From NCBI GenBank assembly GCA_016182965.1, contig JACPFM010000112.1, positions 102,571 through 149,044 on the forward strand: DNA of 46,474 bases, read 5' to 3'. The position numbers and the translations under genes are program-made. This DNA comes from Deltaproteobacteria bacterium (lineage in GTDB: Bacteria; Myxococcota_A; Polyangia; Polyangiales; JADJMO01). The notes beneath the pieces are model-generated. The model was not told the origin of the DNA and did no database searches. It worked only from the letters and a program-made list of their open reading frames with translations. Shown here one piece after another: positions 24,143 through 31,646 of the stretch (its first letter is position 1; each line of letters starts with the position of its first letter).

Positions 24143-25242
24143 AGACGCGCGCCCTGATCGTCGACGACAGCTCGTCGGTGCGGCTCGATCTGCAGCGCGC
24201 GCTCGAGCGACACGAGTTCCAGATCACCACCGCCGGCAGCATCGGCGAGGGAGAGGCGGCGCTGCGCGGCCACACCTTCGAGCTCTTCGTGATCGACGGT
24301 CACCTGCCCGATGGCGAGGGGCTCGAGCTGGTGCGGCGCATCCGTCTGCAGTCGGCGACCACGCACGTCCCGATCATCGCCATCTCGTCCGACGCGGACA
24401 TCGGCCGCCGGATCAGCTTCGTGCAGCTCGGGGCGACGGAGTTCATCGGCAAGCCGTACTCGCCCGAGTACGTGGCGCGGCGGGCCAACGAGCTCTCGCG
24501 CGGTCCGGGGAGCTCCCCGGCCAGCCGGGCAAATGCGGCCGGGCGCACCTCCGGGCCCGGGCGCGTCCTGGTCGTCGACGACAGCGAGACCTACAGCCAG
24601 GCGCTCGCCGCCGAGCTCCGCCGTTCGGGTCACGACGTGGTGCTCGCGCCGTCCGGCGCCAAGGCGCTCGCCTTCATCGATCTGCAGCCGGTCGACTGCA
24701 TCGCCGTCGACATGTTCATGCCGGAGATGGACGGCATCGCGCTCGCGCGCCAGATCCGCGCGCGTCCGTCCTGTCGCAACGTACCGATGCTCATGCTGAC
24801 GGGGCGTCGCCAGAGCCTCGCGCGCGACGCGGCGTTCCAGGCGGGCATCGACGAGTTCGCCGCGAAGTCCGAGCCGCTGCCCGCGCTCCGCTTGCGCGTC
24901 ACCGAGCTCGCCACCCATGGGCGATCCGCCGCGCGACGCGAGACGCCGCCGTGCGGTCAGCCCGCGCAGTCGCCGCTGCCGCCCACCCCGATCGACACGA
25001 GGCACACCTCCGATCCGGGCACCACGTTCCTCGCGCGCGTCGCCGCGGCGAGCGGGCTATCGGAGCTGCTCGCGGCGAACGTCATCGCGCGCGCCTGTCG
25101 CCGCGCGGGCGTCGAGCCGCAGGACCTCTCCCCCTCGACGCTCTCCAGCGTGCTGCCGCAGCTCGAGAAGACCCTGCAGGTGTTCCTGCCGGCGGACGCC
25201 GCCGCCACGCGCATGAGCGCCATCGGTCGGCTCGTGCGCTGA
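24139..25242 (+). CDS. Dual-receiver response regulator with C-terminal helical module (FrzZ-like)
   Basis: A 367-residue protein, last gene of the chemosensory operon. Receiver 1 (1-122) has acceptor Asp53 (FELFVIDGHLPDGEG) and Lys105. Receiver 2 (142-260) has Asp191 (CIAVDMFMPEMDG) and Lys243. Both keep the acidic pocket (IVDDSS, VVDDSE), so both could accept phosphate. Tandem receivers without DNA-binding or GGDEF domains are the hallmark of FrzZ in Myxococcus motility control. After a Pro/Thr linker, about 75 extra residues (FLARVAAASGLSELLAANVIARACRRAGV...) form a helical module I cannot name and that FrzZ is not known to have. In Wsp systems this position holds the diguanylate cyclase WspR, absent here. 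Confidence 0.92.
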   Translation: MKTRALIVDDSSSVRLDLQRALERHEFQITTAGSIGEGEAALRGHTFELFVIDGHLPDGEGLELVRRIRLQSATTHVPIIAISSDADIGRRISFVQLGATEFIGKPYSPEYVARRANELSRGPGSSPASRANAAGRTSGPGRVLVVDDSETYSQALAAELRRSGHDVVLAPSGAKALAFIDLQPVDCIAVDMFMPEMDGIALARQIRARPSCRNVPMLMLTGRRQSLARDAAFQAGIDEFAAKSEPLPALRLRVTELATHGRSAARRETPPCGQPAQSPLPPTPIDTRHTSDPGTTFLARVAAASGLSELLAANVIARACRRAGVEPQDLSPSTLSSVLPQLEKTLQVFLPADAAATRMSAIGRLVR

Positions 25243-25248
25243 GCTTGG

Positions 25249-25278
25249 CCCCCGGACTGAAGTACTTCAGTCCGGGGG
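25249..25278. terminator. Perfect 30-bp palindrome, bidirectional terminator candidate
   Basis: CCCCCGGACTGAAGT at 25249-25263 is followed immediately by its exact reverse complement. It occupies nearly all of the 40-base gap between the convergent dual-receiver and patatin genes. There is no long T-run on either side. Position and perfect symmetry favour a shared terminator; a palindromic protein-binding site is an alternative. Confidence 0.65.
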
Positions 25279-25282
25279 TAAC

Positions 25283-26029
25283 TCAAGCGAAGACACGCAC
25301 GATCTCGTGGTGCGGTCGGCCGAGCGCGACGCGCGTCGCGTCGCGCGCGGCGGCGAACGCGCGCCTCCCTGCCTCGAGGGCGAAGGGGCCGGCGCGCGGG
25401 AGGTCCTCGATCACCAGCGTGGTCATCCCCACGCGGCGCGGCAGCTCGAGCGAGGTGCGCCACGGCGACTTCGACGCGAGGTGGTGGAACAGCACGCGCT
25501 CGCCGGGCGGCATGCCGGCGAGCCCCGGGCGATCGAGCACGCCGCCGTCGTAGAGCAGCGTGCCCTCGTGCGAGACCGGGTGGAACATCAGCGGCACCGC
25601 GCACGACGCGTGCAGCGCAGGCGCGAGCGCGCCCGACGAGATCACCCGCGTGCCGCGCACGCGCAGATCGAACACCGACACGGCGAGCGCGGCGCGGCAC
25701 TCGTCGAAGCGACGCCGGGGCAGCATGGTCTCGAGGCGCTCGCGGAACAGCCGGCCGGCGAGCAACCCGAGCCCCGGGCGCGGGTCCCAGAAATGCGCGC
25801 GCTCGAGGCGCAGCAGCTCGCGCGCGAGATCCGGCGCGTCGAGCCCGGCGGCCCAGGTCCCGGCGACGAGCGCGCCGGCGCTGGAGCCGGTGAGACGGAC
25901 GGGGAGCAGGCCCTCGTCCTCGAGCACGGTCGTCACCCCCGCGTGCGCGAAGAACCCGAAGAACCCCGACGACATCGCCAGGGAGAACGGTCCTTCGCGC
26001 AGCCACTCACGCAGCGTCTTGATGTTCAT
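25283..26029 (-). CDS. Patatin-like phospholipase
   Basis: A 248-residue hydrolase expected to deacylate phospholipids or other lipids. The patatin fold markers are an oxyanion stretch MSSGFFGFFAHAG (residues 19-31), the nucleophile motif GSSAG with Ser50, and the Asp of the dyad in YDGG (Asp161). It has no signal peptide and is shorter than many bacterial patatins, with no extra domain, so it is probably cytoplasmic or membrane-associated. It starts 24 bases after the stop of the acyltransferase gene, behind an AGAAGAG ribosome site; that spacer contains a small GAAGT triplication. Co-transcription with the acyltransferase suggests removal and re-addition of acyl chains, which is inference. 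Confidence 0.92.
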   Translation of the reverse strand: MNIKTLREWLREGPFSLAMSSGFFGFFAHAGVTTVLEDEGLLPVRLTGSSAGALVAGTWAAGLDAPDLARELLRLERAHFWDPRPGLGLLAGRLFRERLETMLPRRRFDECRAALAVSVFDLRVRGTRVISSGALAPALHASCAVPLMFHPVSHEGTLLYDGGVLDRPGLAGMPPGERVLFHHLASKSPWRTSLELPRRVGMTTLVIEDLPRAGPFALEAGRRAFAAARDATRVALGRPHHEIVRVFA

Positions 26030-26053
26030 CTCTTCTCGTCACTTCACTTCACT

Positions 26054-26767
26054 TCATCTCGTGAGGCCGGAGCCGATGACCTCGCGCACCCTGGCGACGA
26101 GCTCGTCGCGCCGCGCCGGCCCGTACTCCGCCGGATCGATGGGCGCGTGGAGCTGCACCCGCACGTGCTTGCCCTTGCTGACGCGCGCGCTGTGCTTGGG
26201 GAGCACGAAGCGCGTGCCGTCGATGCTGATCGGCAGGATGCGCGCGCCCGTGTCGAGGGCGAGGATGAACCCGCCCTTCTTGAACGGGCCGAGCTGCCCG
26301 TCCTCGCTGCGCGTGCCCTCCGGCGCGATCCATACGTTCACGCCGCTCCGCAGGCGCTCCTTGGCCAGCTCGATGCTGTGGCGCGCGCGCGCCTTGTCGC
26401 GGCGGTCGACCTCGATGAACTCGGCGGCGCGCATCGCGCGCCCGAAGGCCGGGATGCGGAACAGCTCGGTCTTCGCGACCATGCGCATGGACGCGGGGAA
26501 CACGTGATAGAGCACCGGGATGTCGAAATTCGACTGATGGTTCGACATCACGACGAAGGCCTCGCCGCCGAGCTCGACCCGCTCCCGACCCTGCACCGCG
26601 AAGTGGATGTCGGCCGCGCGGACGAGGCGCCCAGACCAGTCCGTCAGCCGCCGATCGCAGGCCTCGCGGGTGAGGCGGCCGAGCGCAGCGTCCTCCAGCG
26701 TCCCCGCGGTTATCCGCAGAGTCTCGGCGATCGCGAGCAGCCCGAGCGGGAGGGAGCCTTCGGCCAT
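26054..26767 (-). CDS. PlsC-type lysophospholipid (1-acylglycerol-3-phosphate) acyltransferase
   Basis: A 237-residue protein with all the LPLAT blocks: NHQSNFD (His77, Asp82; the catalytic HX4D), MVAKTELFRIPAFGR (90-110), FIEVDRRD (118-124) and APEGTRSEDG (148-157), followed by VLPISIDGTRFVLPK-like strands. The family moves an acyl chain onto a lysophospholipid. The N-terminus (ITAGTLEDAALGRL) has no strong membrane helix, so attachment to the membrane is probably peripheral. The ATG at 26767 overlaps by 2 bases an ATG on the opposite strand. It is first gene of the leftward pair with the patatin. Confidence 0.93.
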   Translation of the reverse strand: MAEGSLPLGLLAIAETLRITAGTLEDAALGRLTREACDRRLTDWSGRLVRAADIHFAVQGRERVELGGEAFVVMSNHQSNFDIPVLYHVFPASMRMVAKTELFRIPAFGRAMRAAEFIEVDRRDKARARHSIELAKERLRSGVNVWIAPEGTRSEDGQLGPFKKGGFILALDTGARILPISIDGTRFVLPKHSARVSKGKHVRVQLHAPIDPAEYGPARRDELVARVREVIGSGLTR

Positions 26768-27125
26768 GGACCCGCCCGAGTATAGTCAGCCGGTGACGCA
26801 CCCGACGCCCGACTGCCTGACCTGCGGCGAATGTTGTCGCGGCGAGGACGGCTGGGTCCCGGTCGACGGGACGGACGAGCCGCACGTCCGGGCCTCCCCG
26901 GAGCTCGCGGAGAACCTCGTGCTCCTCCGCCACGGCGCGCTGGTCCGCCGGAGCCTGCGCATGATCAAGGGGCGCTGCTTCGCGCTGTCCGAGATCGACG
27001 CAGACGGACGCGTCGCCTGCACCATCTACCCGGATCGGCCGTCGGCGTGCCGCGCCCTCGAGGTCGGCTCGCCCGAGTGCCTCGAAGCGATCGGTCGGCG
27101 CCGCTCGCGCCTGGGCGAGTGTTAG
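26766..27125 (+). CDS. YkgJ-family cysteine-cluster protein
   Basis: A small protein of 119 residues from ATG 26766, or 110 from the in-frame GTG at 26793. It carries CLTCGECCRG (CxxCxxCC) near the start, then GRCFAL, CTIYPDRPSACRALEVGSPEC and a final C. The CxxCxxCC plus C-x-IYxxRPxxCR pattern is that of the YkgJ/PF03692 family, thought to chelate Zn or Fe; the function is not established. The longer start overlaps the opposite PlsC start codon, so the GTG may be the true one; TATAGT sits 6 bases before it. The helical-repeat kinase gene begins 13 bases after its stop, so the two are probably co-transcribed and may work together. Confidence 0.85.
   Translation: MDPPEYSQPVTHPTPDCLTCGECCRGEDGWVPVDGTDEPHVRASPELAENLVLLRHGALVRRSLRMIKGRCFALSEIDADGRVACTIYPDRPSACRALEVGSPECLEAIGRRRSRLGEC
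26781..26786 (+). promoter_or_regulatory. Possible -10 box (TATAGT) for the YkgJ gene
   Basis: TATAGT is a close match to TATAAT in an otherwise very GC-rich region. It ends 6 bases before an in-frame GTG at 26793. If it is a real -10 element, transcription would start at or next to that GTG, giving a leaderless mRNA. No good -35 match is visible. Confidence 0.35.
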
Positions 27126-27138
27126 CATTCGACGCGAC

Positions 27139-30100
27139 GTGCGCGCGCATGGCTTCGATCTCGACGGGCTCCTCGAGCTCCCTGCGATCCGCGACGCGGC
27201 CGCTCGGCGCGCGAGCTTCCGCCAGGGCCTCGCGAACCTCGCGCGCGCAGCGGCCGAGTGGGGCCCGTCGCCGCTCGAGGGCATCGCGCCGGCGGTGCTG
27301 GCGCGCAGCGTCGGCGTGGCCATCGAGAGCGGGTTCTTCGACGATCTCGACTGGCTCTCTCCGGCCGCGGTCGGCGCGGCGCTCTACGAGATCGGCGCCG
27401 CCCTCCCCAACGGTCCGGAGCAGCGCGACATCGGCCGTCGCGTGCTGTCGCGGCTGACCGAGGGCACCGCCGAGACCTTCACGGCCATCGCCACGCGCAT
27501 GGCGCGCGGCTCGCGCAAGGGGCTGGTCGGCGCCGGCGTGCGCGCGCGCGTGGCGCTGACGTTCAGCGCGCCCGGCTCGGCGCTCGACGCGGGTCCGCTC
27601 GCCTTCGCGCTCGTGTCGCGCCGCGAGCTCGCCCGCGATTGGATCGCGTCGGCCTCGACCGGTCCCCTGCCCTTGCGCAGGTTGGCCGCGCGCATCCTCG
27701 AGCGCGCGGCCGTGCTCGCGGCGCGGCGCGCCGCCGAGGGCGACGACTACGCGCCCCGCGTGTTCGCGACCGAGACCGTCGCGCGCGCGTTCGAGCGCTT
27801 GCTCGCGGATCGCGAGCCGCTGGTCTGGCGGCACGCCGCCGTCGCGCGCGGTGTGCTCGCCGGCCTCGGCTCCGCCTCGTGGAAGACGGTCGTCGATCAG
27901 CTGCACCCGCGGCACTCGCCGACCGAGTGGCGCCGGGGCGCCGTGTCGCTGGTCGCCTCGATCGCGACGCGGCCCGATCGCGCGCTGCCCAAGGCCCTCG
28001 ATCTGATCCGCGGTCCCATCGCCGCGCGCGATCGCGGCCTCGTCGCCACGATGGTGTGGGGCCTGCCGCGCGCGCTCGACGCCGAGCCCGAGGCGGCCGA
28101 GAGCCTGCTCGACGCCATCGTCGACGCCGACGCGGCCGGTGCGGCCGAGGGAATCGCCGGGATCATGCGCGACATCGGCGGCGACGCCGGTCGGCGCGCC
28201 GTCGCCACCGCCCGCGCGGTCCTGGCCGATCGCCTCGCGCAGGGCATCGACGACGAGTCGGAGTTCCTCCTCGCGCGATCGCTCGCCGACGAGCTCGACC
28301 CCGAGCGCGCGGGCGACGTGACCCTGCGCGACGCCGTGGCGCGCGCGGTCGATCTCTTCGTGCAGGAGGGCGCGCGCGCGGCGCACGCGGCGGCGCTGCA
28401 GGCGCTGGTCACCGCGCGGGTCGGCATGTCCACGCTCGAGGGGCTCTCCGGCGCTGCGCAGAACGCCATGTCGGTGCGCATGTCGGTGCACCTGCTGCGC
28501 GACCTCGACCTCGGGCTGCTCGAGGAGCCGGCGCTCGCGAACCTGCTGCTCCTCGGCGGCTCGCGCGAGGACGCCGGGGCGGCGCTCGAGGAGCTGCGCG
28601 ATCGGCTCGGGTCGTGGCTGCTCGCGCACGAGCGTCACCCGGTCGGCAAGGCCGCGAGCGCGATCGGCATCAGCAGCCGCCGCCTGCGCGCGCTGCTCCA
28701 CCTGCTCGACGACGAGGGCGCCGATCGGGAGGTCGAGACCCGCGCGACGCGCGCGCACGAGCGCCGCGTCCAGGCGGCGTCGCTCTTGTTCGCGCGCCTC
28801 GGCATGGACGGCCGCTCGCCGCTGCATCGCACGCTCTGCGCGACGCTCGCGCGCGCGCTCGACGGCCTGGTGCGCGAGGGCGTGTGCGAGCCCGTCGACG
28901 TGATGCTCGTCTCCGGCGCGCGCCTCGACGATCCGTCCGACGTCGGCACCCTGGCCGAGGCGGCGATGGATCCCGACGTCGAGAGCGTCCTCCGCGCGTG
29001 GGCGCGCTTCATTCGCGTGTCGACCGACGAGGAGCCGGTCCAGCTGCTGTCGGAGCGCGCCTCCGGCCCGCCCTCCGGCGACGAGCACGATCTCGCGCGC
29101 GATCTCACGCGCGATCTCGCGCGCACCGAGGAGCGCATCGCGCCCTCGCTCGCCGCGAAGATCGAGGGGCTCCTCGAGCTCGCCGCCGCCCTCGGCGACG
29201 ACGGCTCCGGCCGCGCGGAGGGCCTGCGGGCCGTCCTCGTGCGCCTCGCGCGATCGCTGAAGCAGCTCTCCGCGATCGAGGGTCGCGAGGGCTTCGAGCG
29301 CGCCGGCTCCGCCGTCGACACCTTGGCCGGCGCCGCGCACGCGTGGGCGCAGATCGAGGCGGGCGCGCGGCTGCGCGTCCTCGGCTCGGGCGACGAGGAC
29401 GAGCCGCCGGCGTCGAACGTGGCGGTGGCGGCGGCGGGGCGCCTGGCCGCACACCTGCTGCGCGTGGGCGAGCGCGACCCGATCGACGCGCGCGCAGCCG
29501 TGCACGAGTCGCTCGCCGAGCTGCGGCGGCTGCTCCCTCCGCCGGTGCTCCGCGTCGTGGCCGAGGTGCTGCAGGCGGCCGCCGAGCTCCCGTGGCAGCC
29601 GCTGAGCGGGCGGCTGGCGCAGGCCGTCGCCATCGAGCACCAGCTGCCCGCGTGGCTCGGAGCGCGCCGCACCGTCGGCGGCTTCTACGTGGTGCGCCCG
29701 CTCGGCGGTGGCGCCGCGGCGTCGGTGTTCGTGGCGCGGCGCATCGAGGAGCGCAACGTCGCCGACGCCGAGCAGTTCGCGCTGAAGGTGCCCGACTACG
29801 ACGGAGCGGCGGCGCGCTCGCTCTCCGAGGCGGAGTTCATGGACTTCTTCCGCGGCGAGGCGGCCGCGCTGCTCGGGCTGCCGCCGAGCCCGAACCTCGC
29901 GCGCTTCGTCACCTTCGATCTCGGCGCGCGCCCGAAGCCGATCCTGGTGATGGAGCTGATCGAGGGGCCGACGCTGGAGCGCTTCATCGCGACCGGCGAA
30001 GGCGCCAGCGGCGTCCGCGCCGAGCGCGCCTTCGGCATCCTCGACGGCGTGCTCGCCGGGCTCGAGGTCATGCACAGCCACGCGATCGGGCACCTCGATC

Positions 30101-30546
30101 TCAAGCCGTCGAACGTGATCCTGCGCAGCGGGCACACGCCGACGCTGGTGGACTTCGGCCTCGCCGGACGCGTCATCCGCCCGGGCTGCGCCACCGGGCC
30201 GTACGGCGCCCCCGAGGTGTGGGGCGTGCTGCCCGACGATTTCCAGGGGGAGCCCTCGCCGATGGCGGCGGACGTCTACGCGTTCGGCGCGCTCGCCTAC
30301 GAGGTCCTCACCGGGCGCACGCTGTTCGACGCCGACACCGAGGTGGCGATCATCTCCAAGCATCTCGTGCACGACGGCCACCCGCCGGAGCTCGCGCGGA
30401 TCGCGCACATCCGCCCGCTCGTCGAGCTCATCGAGCACACGCTGCGCCGCGATCCGCGCGACCGCTGGACGGTGCCACAGGTGCGCAGCGCGCTCCGCGC
30501 GATCGCCAAGATCGCCGGCGGCTTCGCCTGGCCGCTCGTCGCCTGA
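27139..30546 (+). CDS. Giant helical-repeat protein with C-terminal Ser/Thr kinase domain
   Basis: A 1135-residue protein starting at GTG 27139. Residues 1 to about 840 are nearly all helix (Ala/Arg/Leu/Glu), arranged in HEAT/armadillo-like pairs with no recognised family. An acidic stretch rich in DLARDLTRDLAR is near 650. The kinase domain occupies about 849-1130: Gly-rich loop LGGGAAASVF, Lys883 (FALK), IGHLDLKPSNV (Asp987), VDFG (Asp1005) and APEVW (1024). The catalytic HRD is changed to HLD, which is expected to lower or redirect activation-loop control without removing the catalytic Asp. No membrane helix is seen, so it is soluble, unlike the other three kinases here. An N-terminal scaffold before a C-terminal kinase is the reverse of the usual order. 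It follows the YkgJ-type gene by 13 bases and ends 3 bases from the convergent hydrolase gene. Confidence 0.88.
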   Translation: MRAHGFDLDGLLELPAIRDAAARRASFRQGLANLARAAAEWGPSPLEGIAPAVLARSVGVAIESGFFDDLDWLSPAAVGAALYEIGAALPNGPEQRDIGRRVLSRLTEGTAETFTAIATRMARGSRKGLVGAGVRARVALTFSAPGSALDAGPLAFALVSRRELARDWIASASTGPLPLRRLAARILERAAVLAARRAAEGDDYAPRVFATETVARAFERLLADREPLVWRHAAVARGVLAGLGSASWKTVVDQLHPRHSPTEWRRGAVSLVASIATRPDRALPKALDLIRGPIAARDRGLVATMVWGLPRALDAEPEAAESLLDAIVDADAAGAAEGIAGIMRDIGGDAGRRAVATARAVLADRLAQGIDDESEFLLARSLADELDPERAGDVTLRDAVARAVDLFVQEGARAAHAAALQALVTARVGMSTLEGLSGAAQNAMSVRMSVHLLRDLDLGLLEEPALANLLLLGGSREDAGAALEELRDRLGSWLLAHERHPVGKAASAIGISSRRLRALLHLLDDEGADREVETRATRAHERRVQAASLLFARLGMDGRSPLHRTLCATLARALDGLVREGVCEPVDVMLVSGARLDDPSDVGTLAEAAMDPDVESVLRAWARFIRVSTDEEPVQLLSERASGPPSGDEHDLARDLTRDLARTEERIAPSLAAKIEGLLELAAALGDDGSGRAEGLRAVLVRLARSLKQLSAIEGREGFERAGSAVDTLAGAAHAWAQIEAGARLRVLGSGDEDEPPASNVAVAAAGRLAAHLLRVGERDPIDARAAVHESLAELRRLLPPPVLRVVAEVLQAAAELPWQPLSGRLAQAVAIEHQLPAWLGARRTVGGFYVVRPLGGGAAASVFVARRIEERNVADAEQFALKVPDYDGAAARSLSEAEFMDFFRGEAAALLGLPPSPNLARFVTFDLGARPKPILVMELIEGPTLERFIATGEGASGVRAERAFGILDGVLAGLEVMHSHAIGHLDLKPSNVILRSGHTPTLVDFGLAGRVIRPGCATGPYGAPEVWGVLPDDFQGEPSPMAADVYAFGALAYEVLTGRTLFDADTEVAIISKHLVHDGHPPELARIAHIRPLVELIEHTLRRDPRDRWTVPQVRSALRAIAKIAGGFAWPLVA

Positions 30547-30549
30547 GCT

Positions 30550-31467
30550 TCACGCCGCGAGCGCGCGCAGGCGGGCGCGGACCGCGCGGCGCATCGCGAC
30601 GACGAGCCGGCGCCACGGCCCCGGACGCCGCACCAGCACCGGCAGCGGACGCACGCGCGGGCGCGGCTGCGCGATCGAAGGATCGAGGAACAGCGCCACC
30701 TCCTCGCCGAAGCGCGCGCTCTCCTCGAGGTGCGGGAAATGACCGGAGCGGTCGTACTGCACGAAGGCCGCTCCCTCGATGCGGCTCGCGGCGGCGCCCA
30801 CGGCGTGACGGAAGGGCACGATGCGATCGCGCGCGCCCCACACGACCTTCATCGGCGGGAGCTGGGGCACGTCGTGCAGGTGATCCCACGCCTGCACCGT
30901 CTGCCCGAACATGTCGATGCACCCGGAGACGGTGCGGCAGAAGGCGCGCGCGCTGCCGGGCGCCGCGTTGAGCCACGCGCTGCGGTCGATCTCGTCGTCC
31001 TCGGCGCGCAGGAGCTCGGAGCCGGTGCGGAGCATCACCCGGGTGCCGACACCCATGAGGTGCGGAGCGAGGACCGGCGCGATGATCGGAAACGAAGCCA
31101 GCCGGAGCCCGAGCGAGACCTCACGGCTGAGCCCGCCGGGCGCGACGAGGACCATGCGATCGATGCGCGACGGTGCGCGGAGCAGCAGCCATTGGGCGAC
31201 GCCGCCCCCGAACGAGTGACCGACGACGTGCGTGCGATCGAGGTCGAGCGCGTCGATGAACCCGGTCACCACCTGCGCGTACCACTCGAGCGTGTACGGC
31301 GCGTCGGGGCGGCCGGAGAGGCCGTGACCGGGGAGATCGGGCAGGATCACGCGGAAATTGCGCGCCAAGCGGGGCGCCGTGCGCCGCCAGGTGCGGTGCG
31401 AGTCGCCGAGACCGTGGAGGAGGATGGGTGCCGAGCATCTCCATGCGCGTTCTCCTTCGTGACACAT
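30550..31467 (-). CDS. Alpha/beta-hydrolase fold protein (N-terminus uncertain)
   Basis: A protein of about 305 residues. It has HGLGDSHRTW (oxyanion region), VILPDLPGHGLSGRPD, the nucleophile elbow GHSFGGG, the acid in VVWGARDRIVP and the catalytic His in GHFPHLEES, so the triad is complete. An Arg-rich C-terminal tail of about 35 residues could touch membranes or nucleic acid. The start is problematic. ATG 31467 has no ribosome site, and only about 18 residues precede the HG motif, where family members usually have one or two more strands. A strong ribosome site (AAGGAGAA) with ATG at 31444 is in a different frame by one base. A 1-base indel near the start, or a sequencing error, would reconcile them. 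The substrate is unknown. Confidence 0.83.
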   Translation of the reverse strand: MCHEGERAWRCSAPILLHGLGDSHRTWRRTAPRLARNFRVILPDLPGHGLSGRPDAPYTLEWYAQVVTGFIDALDLDRTHVVGHSFGGGVAQWLLLRAPSRIDRMVLVAPGGLSREVSLGLRLASFPIIAPVLAPHLMGVGTRVMLRTGSELLRAEDDEIDRSAWLNAAPGSARAFCRTVSGCIDMFGQTVQAWDHLHDVPQLPPMKVVWGARDRIVPFRHAVGAAASRIEGAAFVQYDRSGHFPHLEESARFGEEVALFLDPSIAQPRPRVRPLPVLVRRPGPWRRLVVAMRRAVRARLRALAA

Positions 31468-31485
31468 GGTGATACGTCGTGACAC
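31458..31485. promoter_or_regulatory. Possible operator with repeated CGTGACAC half-sites
   Basis: CGTGACAC occurs at 31458-31465 and again at 31478-31485, 20 bases (two helical turns) apart. Between them lies GTGATACG (31469-31476), an imperfect inverted copy, making CGTGACAC-ATG-GTGATACG a near-palindrome. It sits between the divergent hydrolase and kinase genes and covers the nominal hydrolase start. No matching regulator gene is in the window. Confidence 0.35.
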
Positions 31486-31646
31486 GGCGTTGTTCAAGCG
31501 CTCGCATGCTCGCGCCGACTGAAAAAACGTTCGGCTTCCTGCGGACTGGGCACCTCGGTTCCGCGCTCGGCGTGCACCGCGCGCGCTGCGTCAGCGCGGA
31601 AAACGACCCATTCGAGCGCTGGCCCGCCCATTGCGATCGGGCGCGC

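Noticed and set aside
24139..25242. Hidden GGDEF or DNA-binding output domain in the last chemosensory gene
   Set aside because: Neither GG(D/E)EF nor a helix-turn-helix pattern is present; the remaining 75 residues after the two receivers are short helices.
26965..30438. A 1157-codon open frame on the minus strand opposite the helical-repeat kinase gene
   Set aside because: Its translation is Arg/Asp/Gly/His-rich with no domain, and it exists because high GC at third codon positions removes stops on the opposite strand. The plus-strand frame has clear kinase motifs.
31506..31646. N-terminal extension of the tail-anchored kinase from ATG 31506
   Set aside because: Codon use in this stretch is poor for the organism, including an AAA-rich run, and the kinase domain begins right after GTG 31647. 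It is kept only as an alternative.
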